Assembly (NCBI GenBank): GCA_023634235.1
Contig: JAMKCF010000009.1
Span: 5,518,001-5,582,000 of the forward strand
Direction of reading: 5' to 3'
DNA: 64,000 bases
DNA from: Pisaster brevispinus
Lineage: Eukaryota > Echinodermata > Asteroidea > Forcipulatida > Asteriidae
Both the position numbers and the translations under genes were made by a program. The stretch's first letter is position 1. Each line of letters opens with the position of its first letter. Below, in pieces: positions 37,221-50,800 of this stretch. Below the pieces are notes generated by a model that had not been told where the DNA came from, ran no database searches, and was given only the letters and a program-made list of their open reading frames with translations.

Positions 37221-38109
37221 AAGTTGACGTCTCTCTTTGTTACAACCATTGTTATGTTATTTTGACGAACAAGGTACTATACCCGTAACACACCCATGTA
37301 CTATCCCATGGCAACCGTTGTAATATACCCATAGCAACAGCAGCTTCTTGTTACCTAGATGTCAAAACAAATATTGATTATTTTTTACTCGTGCTATGGT
37401 TAAAACTAGGACTCCCTCGCGCTGAGGATCATCGTGGGAGTGTTAACCATAGCACTCGAAGCAGTCAATTTTTTTCTTTTTAATTGATGTTAAACAAGGA
37501 TGAGATTATATTAAAATGAAAAATCCTGAAATTTTATGACACTTGGTGTGGCAATGAAGCTCCCTGAATGTACAGGATGTCAAAAGTTAGAGGTCTACAG
37601 ACTCTCTCCATCATTTCAAACAAATATCTTAAGGTCTGGTCATAACAAGGGTTGGGTCTTTTTATCTCTGTGATGACAAGTTTGCCTCTTTCAAGAAAAT
37701 CCAAAGGCGCAGGGAGATCAGTGAAAAAATCCTGAAATCAGGAATATTGCCGATAAATAACATACCTGTTTGAGTGTGGATCCAGATAAATTTCTTTATC
37801 CCCTGATGCAAATTTAACACCTATTAAAATTTGTGTGGTACCCTCTGCTAAAATGTAGGAATTTTACTGCTTTAGCTACCAGGCAAGCTTGGTGTTCTTC
37901 TGGTAAGACATCAACGTTTTAAGCAACCAAAACCATCAAGTAAAACTCTAAATTCACTAGTTGCAGCATTCTGACAGGAATCAATAAACTTATCCCGATC
38001 AGCCCCCCCCCCAAAAAAAAAGAAAAGAAGGTATTACATCTCACAGAAACAAAAAGCATTTTCCAATGCTTTATGAAACTTTATGGCTGTGCATTGAAAT
38101 AAAAAGAAA
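37221..38109. other. No gene seen
   Basis: There are AT-rich stretches and a short A-rich run near 38010. Nothing reads as an exon on either strand. Confidence 0.4.
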
Positions 38110-41100
38110 CAAAACAAGTTCTTTATTGAAAATGCATTTTATTACAACATTTCTTCACACACATTTCCCTCATTTTATTTAGTAGAATATAAATGTTAGT
38201 TGTACAAATATCCTCTTCAGATGGTACATATAAAGAAAGCATTTAAAGATCAAATAACCATATAAAACAACAAATTACTAACGCTGTTACATTTACATTA
38301 TCTTGTTTCCAGAAAAGAAGTTATGGAAGGTCTCATAGGCAAAACATGATGCAGCCATCTTTGTTCGGCTCCCTTTACACAAATAAAATAATGACACAGT
38401 CTCCAGACAGAAATCAGGACCAGACTGCTGTCATGCCAGCCTTGGTTTGTTGGTTTTGGCTGGTGTTATGGCAGTAGCTGTCGATTGACACCATCTTTAC
38501 GGGCAACATGTTTTTTTTGTTGTCTTAGAGCTGCTTCAAGCGTTCTTACTTTTCTTGGAGCCAACTGTTTTTTTACCCAACATGCAAGGAATTATAAAAC
38601 TCCCAAGTGCTACACGTGTTATTTTACGCATATCGCACAGTTGTGCCTCCAAAACATGATTGATTTGTTGGTAAAGATGGCCGACTTAACACTCCAAGAC
38701 GTCACGTGGCCTCTGACCATGCTTCAGCATTTTCAGTGAAGTCAACTTTACATTGCCACAGTAAAAGATATTCAGTTACATTGTATATCTAAATGCCGTT
38801 TCCAAAGTACCAGCTGTGGTTGGATCACCGTGTTAACATTGTGTCGGATGCCCTTAGCAAAGGTCACAGTCACCAATTTGGACAAAGCCTTAGAAGTGTA
38901 CTTGCATAGTTATTAGTGTGTAGCTCAAACCAAGATGGCTGCCACAAGATAAAACCCACAGCAGGGATGTCAAACACTGAGACAATGTGCACAAAGTTTA
39001 ATCATCAATCGGTGTAGGACAAATACTAATATCATATTGTACATAATACATCTGCTAAACTATTTATTAAACCAATGCAACATATTTCTGAATAAATTCA
39101 TCAAAGTTGGTCCCATCATGGAGGAAGGAAACACATAATCAGCACCATAATATTGCATATTATGCCATTATCTTAAGCACAGAAAATAATGTATAATATT
39201 AGGCCTGGAGTTTCATCTTTGAGAGGGCAAGGCCATTTTCATTTTGCAAAGGGCACTTTAAAAGGAAAATCTATGGGAAACTTTCGAAAGGGCACCAAGG
39301 CCAAGACCAGGGCAAAGGAGGCCGTCAAGTAATTCCAGGATCAATGACTGCTATGGATGATTGCAATCAACAAAGCTGTGGCTTGACTAACCATATCTGG
39401 ACTGGTACCTATGAAATGGCTTCCTTAATAGTGGCATTGGTATAAGAAGGTTCCTAGGAACATTACCCTTATTCTTTATGATTTATTACAAAGTTTACAT
39501 ATGCCAACATCATCAACTATAGAGGTAACTATATATATATTTGTTTCAAACAGCTGCTTAGAGAAAAAAGAAAGAAAAAAAAAAGACTGATACTGAAGTG
39601 AATGTACTTAAACTACATGGATATCAGCTTTCAAAGGAACAGGACCTGGGACCAATGTCATAGAGCTGCATAAGCAGAAAACCTGCTAAGCAGACATAAG
39701 CAGCACACCAGTCACAGATGGTACATGTGACATGTTTTTATTTTGGCTGGTAACCTTATTCTGGTAAGCACAATTTGGTTGTGCTTGGCTACCATTTTGT
39801 TTAAGCAGCTCTATGAAATTGGGCTCCTGGACATGGGAATGACTGATCCTGGAACCTAACCATTCAGGGCCTTCACATTTCAGCAATTTCAAAAAAGAAG
39901 AAGACAAAAACAGAACTTTTTTAGAAAACCCTCTAATAATACTGTACACGCTAAACTTAATACCTCTGCAAAATAATTAAATTTGGCAGAAGACCTTAAG
40001 GGTATGGGTTGTTTGACATAGCTAATATGTGTTTATTCCAGTACACTAAAAATTATCATTATGTTAATATGTTGTCAATTATTTTCCAACTGTAATTATG
40101 AAGCCTTCCAAAAAAAAAAACCCACAAAAAAACCCCAAACTAATCAAAGTGAAAAGAAACACCTAAAATGAAGCTGCTATTTCATAACCTACCATTTAAC
40201 TTGGGGAAGCAAACTGATGGATTTGGAACAAATTAGGAACTTACAATGAAACCAAACTTACATCACGGGAGACTCTCCGGCAATAGAAAACAATTCACAC
40301 AGAACTAAGTACGTGTGTACATGTACAATGTACACAACCAAATAACTTACCCCTGATAAATAAACCATACAGTCTACAACCAATGCTTTTGTTAGTGATA
40401 CAAAAAATGTTTAAAATGAAAACCAAAACATTTAAATTCTCACTCCAGGTCAAAGCAACACCATTACAAACCCTTGGGAACAATTAGAACTTAAAGATAG
40501 AAAAAAAAAAACAATAGGGTTGAGATCTAGATATGATCGAATAAATTCCAATAATCAAAAGTGTATCAAAGCAATTAACACAAATTATTTAATTTCTTTT
40601 TTTAAACAACTCAGAAATGTAATACTGTGCATGGTTCATAATTGTGATTTAAAGTTCCAAAGAAAAGCAAGATGCTTTCATAGCGCACACAATCAAACTT
40701 CAGCAATTCCAAGTATTTTCGTTATAGCACACGGACAACACTGGTCATTGTCAAGGACTGATATCCGCACATAACGAAACCTGTAAATGTTTTAAGTCGC
40801 CAGAGTTACAAGAAAAACAGTGAAAAAAAAAAAAAAAAAAAATGTTTTCAAACATCGAGTTTTGGACTTACAAAGCAAAATTTCAGGGGAAAATATTTCA
40901 AAGGAAGTTTTCCACCAAGCCCATCTTTATACCATGTAAGTTATGTGCAAATCTGTTAATATTTTCAACATTAATGTTTTAATCTAACCAATGTTAAGTG
41001 CACACCCTATCCTCAATGTTGAATGTCTAAAAATAGTACACATGAGTAGAAGCTGCAATATTTCGGGGAGAACATCTAAGGGTAGAAGTTCTCAACACTC

Positions 41101-41843
41101 ATCTCTGGATGGTAAGAGGCAAGAAAATACAAAAAAGAAATACTCTACAATAAATAAATAAATGGAAAACCTACTTTCTGTATATGGTTAACCTAAAAGA
41201 TGATAAAAGATGATAATTTAACATTGAAACCAACGTTGTCATTCAGGAACCACAGTAATGCGCCACCTTTCTACACCAATCTTCAAAATAGTCTTAAAAA
41301 CGGAAATTTTGTTCTTTGACAAAAATAAATAAATAAAAGCTAAGCTAAGATTTTTTCAAAAGTAGCCTAATCGTGGCTTGTAACTTGTATCTTCTAGGCA
41401 CAACATTTCTTTGCTCAGGCAATTTGTATTCATCGCGTGAATTTTCTTTCTTAGATTCAATCAACTTTTTTGTCCAGGAAATTTTTATGACTGAGTATTG
41501 ATCTATTTTTGTTCAGGTTCATATTCGTACCAGAATAAAAGTGATTCCAAATTGGAATTCACCGACTCCACAACCATCTCGGCAAAGTAAGAAAAACAAA
41601 ACTCCGAAAGCAAGTCTTACAAAGAAAACCTCATCTAGTATATCAAACACAAAACCTCTCACTATATTAAACACAAAACCTCTCACTCATTTGAAAAAAC
41701 AAAAACAAGACGAAATTTCAATAACAACGTAATCTCTTAGAATTCTAGACATCGTCCGAGAAAGTGCACTTATTATTGGTATCCTTGAGTGACATTAGAA
41801 CCTGACGTGAGCCTCATGTTCACAATGACAATCACTGAAAATG
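38110..41843 (-). other. Candidate long seipin 3' UTR
   Basis: Below the seipin stop there is no convincing coding sequence for 3.7 kb. On the minus strand AATAAA (TTTATT on plus) occurs near 38123 and 38134, a plausible distal end. Nearer signals may also be used. A family A MITE lies inside. Confidence 0.3.
39648..39826. mobile_element. GGGCCC hairpin MITE, family A
   Basis: The left end is GGGACCAATGTCATAGAGC and the right end GCAGCTCTATGAAATTGGGC. Internal CATAAGCAGCACACCAGTC, GGTAACCTTATTCTGG and GGTTGTGCTTGGCTACC match the family. It is about 179 bp. Confidence 0.7.
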
Positions 41844-44800
41844 CTATTGGTGGGTGGTGTCGAGATCCTTCATGCGTCGTCTCAACTCCTCCCCTTCAGG
41901 TACAAGTGGCTCAACATCTGTCTCCATCTCACCAGCCAACCCATCTACAGCCTCTTCTTCAACTTCTTCTACATTCGCATTCTCATCTTCTTCTCCAGCT
42001 TCTTCTTGTTCCGTTTCTTCAACTTTTACTTCCTTTTCTTCAACCTCTACTTCAACATTTTCGTCTACATTCACTTCAACCTTTTTTTGTACATCTTCCA
42101 CATCTTTCTCCGAGGTCTCCTTGTCAGCGGTTGCCACTTCATTTCCTTTCTCAGCACCACCGACTGAAGCTGACTGCTTATCTAAGACCTCCCAGCTACT
42201 TTCAGAGGATCCTTCTCCTGGGACTGTTTTGATCGTTCCCAAGATGGATGAGCTCTGGTCGCCGACACTGCTGATTCCTGAACTCTGAGACTCTCGATCA
42301 TCCTCCCAGCTCCCGACAGTTTTCACATGTGATGGACGGCTCCGGAATAAAACTGAATAAATCAAGACAAAATAATGAGAGATTAAATTTTTTAAATATT
42401 TTTTATGACAAGTCATCTTCAGAGTAGCTGTGGAGACATGCAGTTTCTTTAAGATGTAGTTGAAGTTGGCTTTTGGACATACATGCAGCGGGATGCTTTT
42501 AAATGAGGTGACATGCTGAATGGAACAATCCAACCAAAGAAATATTTACCCTCGCTACGTGTCTCCAAAAGTTACATTGTTTGGACGGCGATTAAACAAA
42601 GCTGTGAAAATCAAGGCAGTAGAGAGAAAGTGTAGCTGTTTAGATATGACGATTAGACTGCTGATGTAGTGACAATAGACACAATCGGCGACTGCAGTCA
42701 CATGACCCATAGTGGGTATAAAATGTAAACAAACCAAGCAAGCAACACGCAGCATGAATGGAAGCGCATGGCTGCTTCCGAGCGCTTCTGCCGCAAGGTG
42801 GGAAGCAGCCATGCTTTTCCATGCTCACTGTGCATTGCTAGCTTGGTTTGTTTACATTGTATACCCACTATGAGTCACGTGACTCCGGTCGCCGATTGTG
42901 TCTATTGTAAGCTAACATCGTGATCTGAAATCAGTCTTTGGAGCCATGCAAGTAGACAAGCCATGCAAGATCAAGGAAATGAAAGCATTTAAGATATCAT
43001 CCAAAAATAATGGTCTCTTTGTTGAAAGACTGAAAGCTTTTTGTACATCTTCTTAGGTGGATTGTAGTGCTACATTATTTTTCTTTACTATAATTGAAAC
43101 ACACTTTTGTGTGTGGTGAATACAATCTGCAATGTTCTGAAAAACAGTGAACCTTTCTATAATGTTTCTCTTTGAATTAATCAAACGATTCACAACACAT
43201 TTTAAATGTTGTTTACTTTGTGAAAAATATACGCCAGAGATTTATTTCACAACTGCGGTGTCATGTGTAACTAAACTAAGCCTTACAAAAAAACACATTC
43301 CCATTTTTGCAACTTTGTGTAGATATACTTTGTTCTGTCCTTTGTCTCTGTACTCAAAATCTTCTCAGAGACTTTGTATACTAAATTCCTTGTGGAACCT
43401 CCCTCTCTTTAGAATTCCCATATGGAGACATTTTGTTCTTTTGTCAATGGTCTCCATTTGGTAGCGGATAATAAAGCTACACTGTATCAATTTTAAAATG
43501 GTTACCTTTCATATTTTAAATAATATACATCTTCATGTATTTACTCAACAGTTGATATCAATATGACATTCTATAAAAACCTGTAAAACTTTAGAATTCA
43601 AATGCAGACACTTCCTGATTTTGTTGGACTCAAACAGAAATGCCAAAGTACATTGCTTTGCCAGAGAGTTGTCCCATGCTCATCCCTGTCCACTGATTTG
43701 ACTGTTCTATGTGAAATTATACAAAGTTGGAACTCCTTGCGTGTTGAGATTGTTAGAGTAGGTACTCACCTGCTCGCTCAGACTCCAAGTTCTTCTTTAT
43801 CTTCCTCCTTCGTTCCTCGTACGCCATTGAATAAACATCATCCATCCTGACCACCAACTCCTCCTCCTGACTGGAGAATGTCTTGATGCACTGCTGCCAT
43901 GACAAGACAGTGATGAGTGACAGGAAGACAAAGAAGGTGGTGATGAAGACCAGGGCGGTGGTCAGCGGCCAATGGTACATCAAGAACCTGTGCCGAGAAA
44001 AAAATGACATGGGAGTGAAATTCAATTATGAGGTTATGTAAACAAATGATTAGTCATATTGTTTACTTGCGGAGTAAACATGTAGGGTGTCACATTATTT
44101 CTTGCTGGCATGTCAATGAGAGGATTTGTTTTGTTATCTCTCTTAAGGAGTAAGTTAACCTGTTCTTTGAAGAAAATATCATGAAAATTAGCAGCCACTA
44201 CTCGGAATTTCGAAACTTTGCACAGAGAAGTCCGTTCTAAACCGGGACACAACATTTCGTCACAATATATTGGCTGTTAATTTAGTCCAGCTAATCATTT
44301 TGCAAGTTTACATAAAAGCTGAAGATTCTACACAAAAGCTACCGAGGATATTGAAGCTAAATTTGTAATTTTTGCTTACCTGAGACCAGAGAAGTAGGCT
44401 TGGATCTTCAGCACTGAAGAGTAAATCTGCAGTTGCCTTGCTTGAAGCTGTATATGGGCCCCTATCATTGGTTTGTACTGCCAGATAAATATAACACACA
44501 ATAGTCAAGGGATGTTGCAGCACACACAGATTGTTCAATCCCCATTCTCCAAATGTTACCTCTTGTTTTGTCAAGAGTGCCATGAATTTGATGGATTAAG
44601 TACTGGAGAGAAGAGGGGGAGGGGTGGGGGTGGGGCAGGCAGCCCAAAACGTCATGTGTACCAAGGCATGTCAGTTTGTTCACATCTTACTGTTGGTTGT
44701 TTAGTAACCACAAATTGTCTTATGCCTTGCTGTCATCATGCCGCCATCTTAGAGGTAAAAACGAAGATGGAACAATGGAAAACGCACGTCTTTGTATGCT

Positions 44801-47800
44801 TGGCGCACAGAAGGGGCCCAATGAGTAACCATCTTTTGACCTCTAGCCGAGGGCGCCCAACTCAAATGCCGTCATTATGCCAAAGGATTTGGATAGACGT
44901 GGGACAGTTCCAGGGCAGTCCTGAAAAAAGGAATTTTTGGTTTACCTTTCCTGATGCAGATCCTAATGGATGAATCTAATAATACTTTGAAAGGTATCAA
45001 GACTTTTTCTTGTTTACTCACAGGGTTGTCAACGAAATTCTCTATCAGACTGACGCGGACAAGTTGTTTCTCTTCACTGTATCCAGACAACATGAAAGGA
45101 GACAAGAACAACGTCTCGATGATCTTCAGCAGGGTGGATCTGTAGCGCAACATGGCCTGGGGATAAATGAACAATTCAGTCAGTGTACATCGTCAAAAGA
45201 AAACATAGCTCGGTTAAACTGTGATCATTTCTCAGTCACTTTAAGTTGTCCCCTACCAACTAAACCTCTCCTAAATTGACACACCTACATTCCCACATTA
45301 TCAAAGGATTATTTATCTTATCACCATTCAAAATACCCAAGACCGAATAGCATGACCAAACAAGAACAGACAATAACCACGGACCCCAAAACAACAGACC
45401 CGTCTTAGATGATGACACTATTTTATCACTCTTGATCACATCACGCATAAATGCTACTACTAGACCTGCAAAAAGATGTGTGAAAAATGCAATGCTGGAT
45501 GATGCGTTCGTATCATGTGCGTAGTTCTCCAGCTTGGCAGACTCCCGCCTTGCTAAAGAAATGTGACACCAGCGAGAGAGGTCTATATCAATATTTGTCA
45601 CCACACTTCAGTAAATACAACGAACTTGGGACTAGGCTTGACTAATTTTCAATCGTACGGTAAACAGGTCATCTAAAAAGACTTAGGGCACGGTTCTCTT
45701 TTTCAGGTAGCCAAAAAGATAACTGACAAATATAAACAATGCAGTCGACAACATGGAAATACTTTGACAACCAGATAGAACCAAATCTGTTTTATTTATA
45801 GAAGATTCTACAACTTGACAGTATCAATGTCACCTTATTTTCAGTCAGACTTTAATTATTTGTAATATACATATTGTAAATCAATTTTTGGTTACCTTCC
45901 ACATAAAATTGTAATAACTGTTTCTGTTGCAGCCTTCTTGGTTTTTCTCACGTTCCAATAAATGTAACTAAACAGAGACTAGATTTACAAAAACATAGTA
46001 TGGTCCTTTTTTGATACAATACGAGTCAGTATCCATGATTGTCATTGCACACCAGGTATTAGACTAAGATGGAGGCAGCAAAGGCCTATGGATACTTTGA
46101 TGCATCCATCTGAATATATTTATATTTCATCTTCACAATGCAAGATAAGGTACATGTACTACAGACATGTCAGACAGTAACCTAACTTACTGGACGTGAT
46201 GAAGATGCCATGATCTCTCCGCCCAATGATAACATGTCAGCTTTAACCATGAACATGCCTGGAGTAAAAACAGCAAAGTGGTAACATAATCAGATAATGT
46301 ACGTAAATAGATTATAAGAAGGGTCTGGTAACCAGACTCTGGTTGCACCATAAAAGCATAACTAAAAGGTATAATTACATCGTCATGTTTCAGAAGAGTC
46401 AACTCAGTTCCATCCTCCAACTTCAATTAACCGAACTACGTATATGAATGAACACTGCTGTTGCCCCTGTTGTCTAACCTAACTTAACTTGCAGAGCTGT
46501 TCTCCGTTTCCTTTGAGGGGGGTAGGAGTGGGCTTTGGGGTTTGGGCGGCTTAGGGAATATTAGTTGATAATCTTTGTGGTAAAAAAGAAAAGTTCATCT
46601 TTCATAATGCCGACTTCTCACAACTCAAAGTACTCACCGAGGTTTTCGTTGACTGGAGACTGAGGCATTTCTAACTCTAGCAGAACCTGGTATCTCTGAC
46701 CACGCATCAATAACTGCAGCGTTTTAAGAATGGTTAAGAGCAGGGGAAGAAATGCATTTTAAGGAGTGTGTGTGTTACCTGCTGTCATTCATAACAAAAA
46801 TTTTCTAAAGAACACCAACCCTTCCCTGGGGACAATTTGTACCCAATGCAAAGGCTTGCTTTTGCAGCAAACATAACCATTTACAGAATTCCAATTTATT
46901 TAAATAATTATTGTCCACACCACATTATCTTTGTGTTTCTGAGAAAGTTTGAATGTTTGTTTGTGCAAACATCCCAGTCATGGAAACAATGTCTCTGTTT
47001 TAACAACAGACCAAAAACAGTGTATTCTGCTCGTCTCCTGAAAACAAGCAGAATATACTGGTTGAAACATCAAGAACGTACCAACTACTCTCTTTTTTCC
47101 CGAGCCAAAACTCTGCCCGAAAGAGATTTACACATGGTTGTACCAGCAAGTTTAGCAGTATCATCCACTTCCAATTTTCAAAACATGAGAAGCTTCAGAC
47201 TTGATTGACTGTCGTTGTATAATAAGTATAGCATCAGTGATGCGTAAACATGACCTCTTTTACATGTGTTTTGATGGACTCTGACCTGGATATTATTAGG
47301 TACATGATAACCACTATCTATCAACTGTCTAAATGTAATGCCAAAGTAAAGTGCAGATGGAAGGACAACTGAAACCACAATGTGTGTGCTGCAAATAATA
47401 ATTTAAATAAAACTTGGCTCTCATATTAACACACATAATCCTTATAGCTAGATCAAGGCGCTTTACAACATCCCTGTTCGTTGGGCATACTTTTGGACCC
47501 TTCCTCTAACTTTCTCAACTCCCTGGGGAGCATACAAACCAAAGTTGCTTAAATTAACACTAAGGGGTTAACCCTACACAATACTGTCTCAGCCCTCTCA
47601 GGTTCCCATTTTTACACCCGAGGCCAGTGATTTTAGCATCAAGCCAGTAAACCCATGACCGGACAAGTCCGGCGGTCTTGTGTTTGAGTTCAAATGTTGA
47701 CTTTCAGTCTTATAAATATAATTCTGTTGATTATCGAAGAATACTTACCCACAAAATAATGAGATAAATGTTCTCTTAGTGCTTTTTTTTCAAATGAAAA

Positions 47801-50800
47801 ACAGTTCAATTGTTAAAGTGTTTTGGCTTTCAATTTCAATTCTGGGTTTTGTACACAAAATTCTGGTCCAGTAAATATTTTGAGCTAAAAGCTCTGCAGT
47901 CTTGTGAGTTCCCCCCCCCAAACTTGAGCCCTGGTAATGGTACCTATGGAGTTCAAAACTGCACATTTTGCGAGCGTCCAGCAAATACTTACACTCGTTC
48001 CTTCTTCTAAGTTCTTCACCATGGTTGTATTTACACTTGGGAACGGACAGTTCAATTGAGTGCCATACTCCAGACACGAACTACATGGTGTGAATGGAAA
48101 AAACAACAAACAAAAACAAAACCATGGTTATAAAAATAAATCAATTCTGATGAACTTGATTTAGGTGATTTCGACCACTGAAACAATGTCAATGACATTC
48201 TTACAGCGGCATTCTTACAGCATTTTAATTGTTTGGGCTTCTATTTAGTAAGTTTACTATAACGTCCACATACATGTACCTGGGACCTTGCTCTTGAAGG
48301 GGCATGGCAAAAGGCACCATGGCACAAAAGCACAGGGCACCACAGCTATTGCTGCCATTGGGTAAATTTGAGGACTGGAAATGTTCATTGTTGTCCTGAA
48401 AGGCTTAAATCCATGGGTACTTTATCTTCTTCATTTTCAATTGTTAATTTAAATACTTTTTATTTTATTTTAATAAAAACTGAATTTTGATGTTCAGTTA
48501 TTTCTTGTGACCCACCCACCCACAATTTCGAGGAAAAAAAAGAAGAAAAAAGAAGCTCACCAAATACTTAGCAAAAGTAGTCACAAGAAAAGCCTTGATA
48601 GTCTGTCTATCTTTCTAGCTAATATTCAGTATCTGTCAACACCATTGGCCCCTTATAACAAAGATTCACTCAGCCCCGTCCTGCACAAGCTATGCATGAC
48701 TTGCTCTCTAAAAACTCCCTGGTCAGACCTGACCTGCTTCTGGGTCAGGCTGACCTGCTTCTGGGTCAGGCCGACCTGCTTCATGGTCAGCCTGACCTGC
48801 AGGTCGGCCTGACCTGCTTCTGGGTTAGGCTGACCTGGAACAAGATTTAAAAGTGGGATTTTAACTCCAAATATGCGTCACTTTGATCAACTTCTGGGTT
48901 ATCTGGACACAGATTTCGCGTCATGAAACCCAAGTATGTGTGAGGCCCCACACAGGACCCGTACCCGAGTCAATTCTAACCTGAAGGTTTTAAGAGAGTG
49001 TACAATGTTTGGTATTATACCACAGGTCTCTACACAGAGATTAGTGTCTAGGCCTATACCCTGGAATGATGTGGAATGTGTAACAGCATTCAAGCTATTG
49101 GGATGAATGACCTCGCATACTGCCTGAACGCTATGGATGAATTGACTTCATATACTGCCTTCACAATACTGTAGGAAAACAATTGTCTAACTTATCTAAA
49201 GCGATCAGGGATTTAAAGCCAAACAAACACATGTCTGGGGATTCAATCATGTCTGGAGGTTGGATGTCTGAGGCACTGAGAGAGAATTTATTCATAAACA
49301 CACCAACACACCAACACATCCATGTTGAAGAGCTAGAGATTACAAACTAGTGTAACTATGGCATAGATTACTTTTTATCTGAGTAAAAAGCACTGACTGA
49401 TCTAAAACTTAATTTTATTTATGACTGAGTGGAGTTTCATTCTTGGGTTTTATTTGAACATCTCTATGTAGAAACCCAGGCCAAGAGGAAAATGGAGGCC
49501 ATCATGCCCTTGAGGTCAGCAAACTCTAGGCTTGCAGGTCCTACAAATAAAGAGCTGTAGCATGAATTTTAATGACAATGGGACTGGAAGGGGTTTTAAT
49601 GTCTTTCTTTTTTGTTTGTCATTAAAACCTATTGGTCAATTGGAAAATCAATCTAGGCATGCTACAGTTCTTTGTTTGTAGGATTTTTGCAAGCCTGGAG
49701 TTCCCAGGAGGGTATGATGGCGACAAAAATCAGGATGTTCAAATTTTTGGCCAAAATGAAGGATTCAGAATGACTGGGGGGCCTGCTTATCACAACAGGT
49801 CTGGAATACCAAAGTCCAAACAATTTGGTGCATGGAGAACGTAGGAGAAGAGGACATTGGAGGAATTGGGCCACATGCTAACCAAACTTTCTAGTCTGTT
49901 AGGAGGGTTCAGTGCTGACTGGTTTCTCACAATGTGTGCTCTACAGTGTACTCTGTAGAGATGTTTCCAAATTCCTCGTGAGTATCTGTTCAAACCTGCA
50001 TAATCATTGCATCCCCTAACGTCATCCAAAATGACTTCTTACATGTACAGGCCTGGAATTTCATTGTCGAGAGGGCAATTTTGCAAATGGCACTTCCATT
50101 GGAAAATCTTAAATTTGTTTGGGTGGGTATACATGTGTTTTATACCGCACCATGAGCGTCAAAACTTGACAAATACCGAGTTCTTCTTATTTTTTTATAC
50201 CCTCAATAAAATCAACAGTCTCTTTGCATTTGGAAACTGTATCAGTTTGATGTGAAGTCATCGAAGACAGTATAAACAAAGCTCTAAGAATTTCCGAATG
50301 ATTAATGCTGGTATGCAGATGCACATAGTGAATTGTGCATTTGTGGCACAAATACTCAGCAAAAGGAAAAATGTATGTATCAATTAATAATCAACTCCAT
50401 TGATTTGCATGATGGATTATGACAGTTGTAGGTACGGCTGGAACTAACGCTTCATTTTTAGCCTTTGATAAAGACACTGCTGGGGTCAAAAGTCAAAATG
50501 GAGGCCATTAACAATGTTTTGGTTGGTAAGCAGTTTGCAACAGCTAATTCTACATTTTTCAAGCTTTTATACCAAGTTGAGATGATTGCAACCCTCTGGA
50601 TAGGACTAGAGGGGGTTGTACCCAGATTATTGTAAATTCACAATCTACTGTTCAAAATAACGAGTGAATGCAACTGCTTCATGACAAAACAAGAGGAAAG
50701 TGCAAGACACAGCAAGACTTTGTGAAGTGTTTTTCAATTTTCAATGGCACAGCTGAGAAAAAAAAAACCCCTGAAGAAATTCACTGATCAGCTGGAAAGT

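Noticed and set aside
41789..42288. Plus-strand Ser/Thr-rich and Leu/His-rich frames
   Set aside because: They are antisense shadows of the biased codons in the last seipin exon.
44473..44973. Plus-strand frame of 166 codons
   Set aside because: It runs antisense across seipin exon 6 and the adjacent dispersed repeat. It has no conserved motif.
45260..45604. Minus-strand frame of 114 codons with hydrophobic stretches
   Set aside because: It lies within a seipin intron, lacks splice signals and recognisable motifs, and intron splicing is already accounted for by exons 4 and 5.
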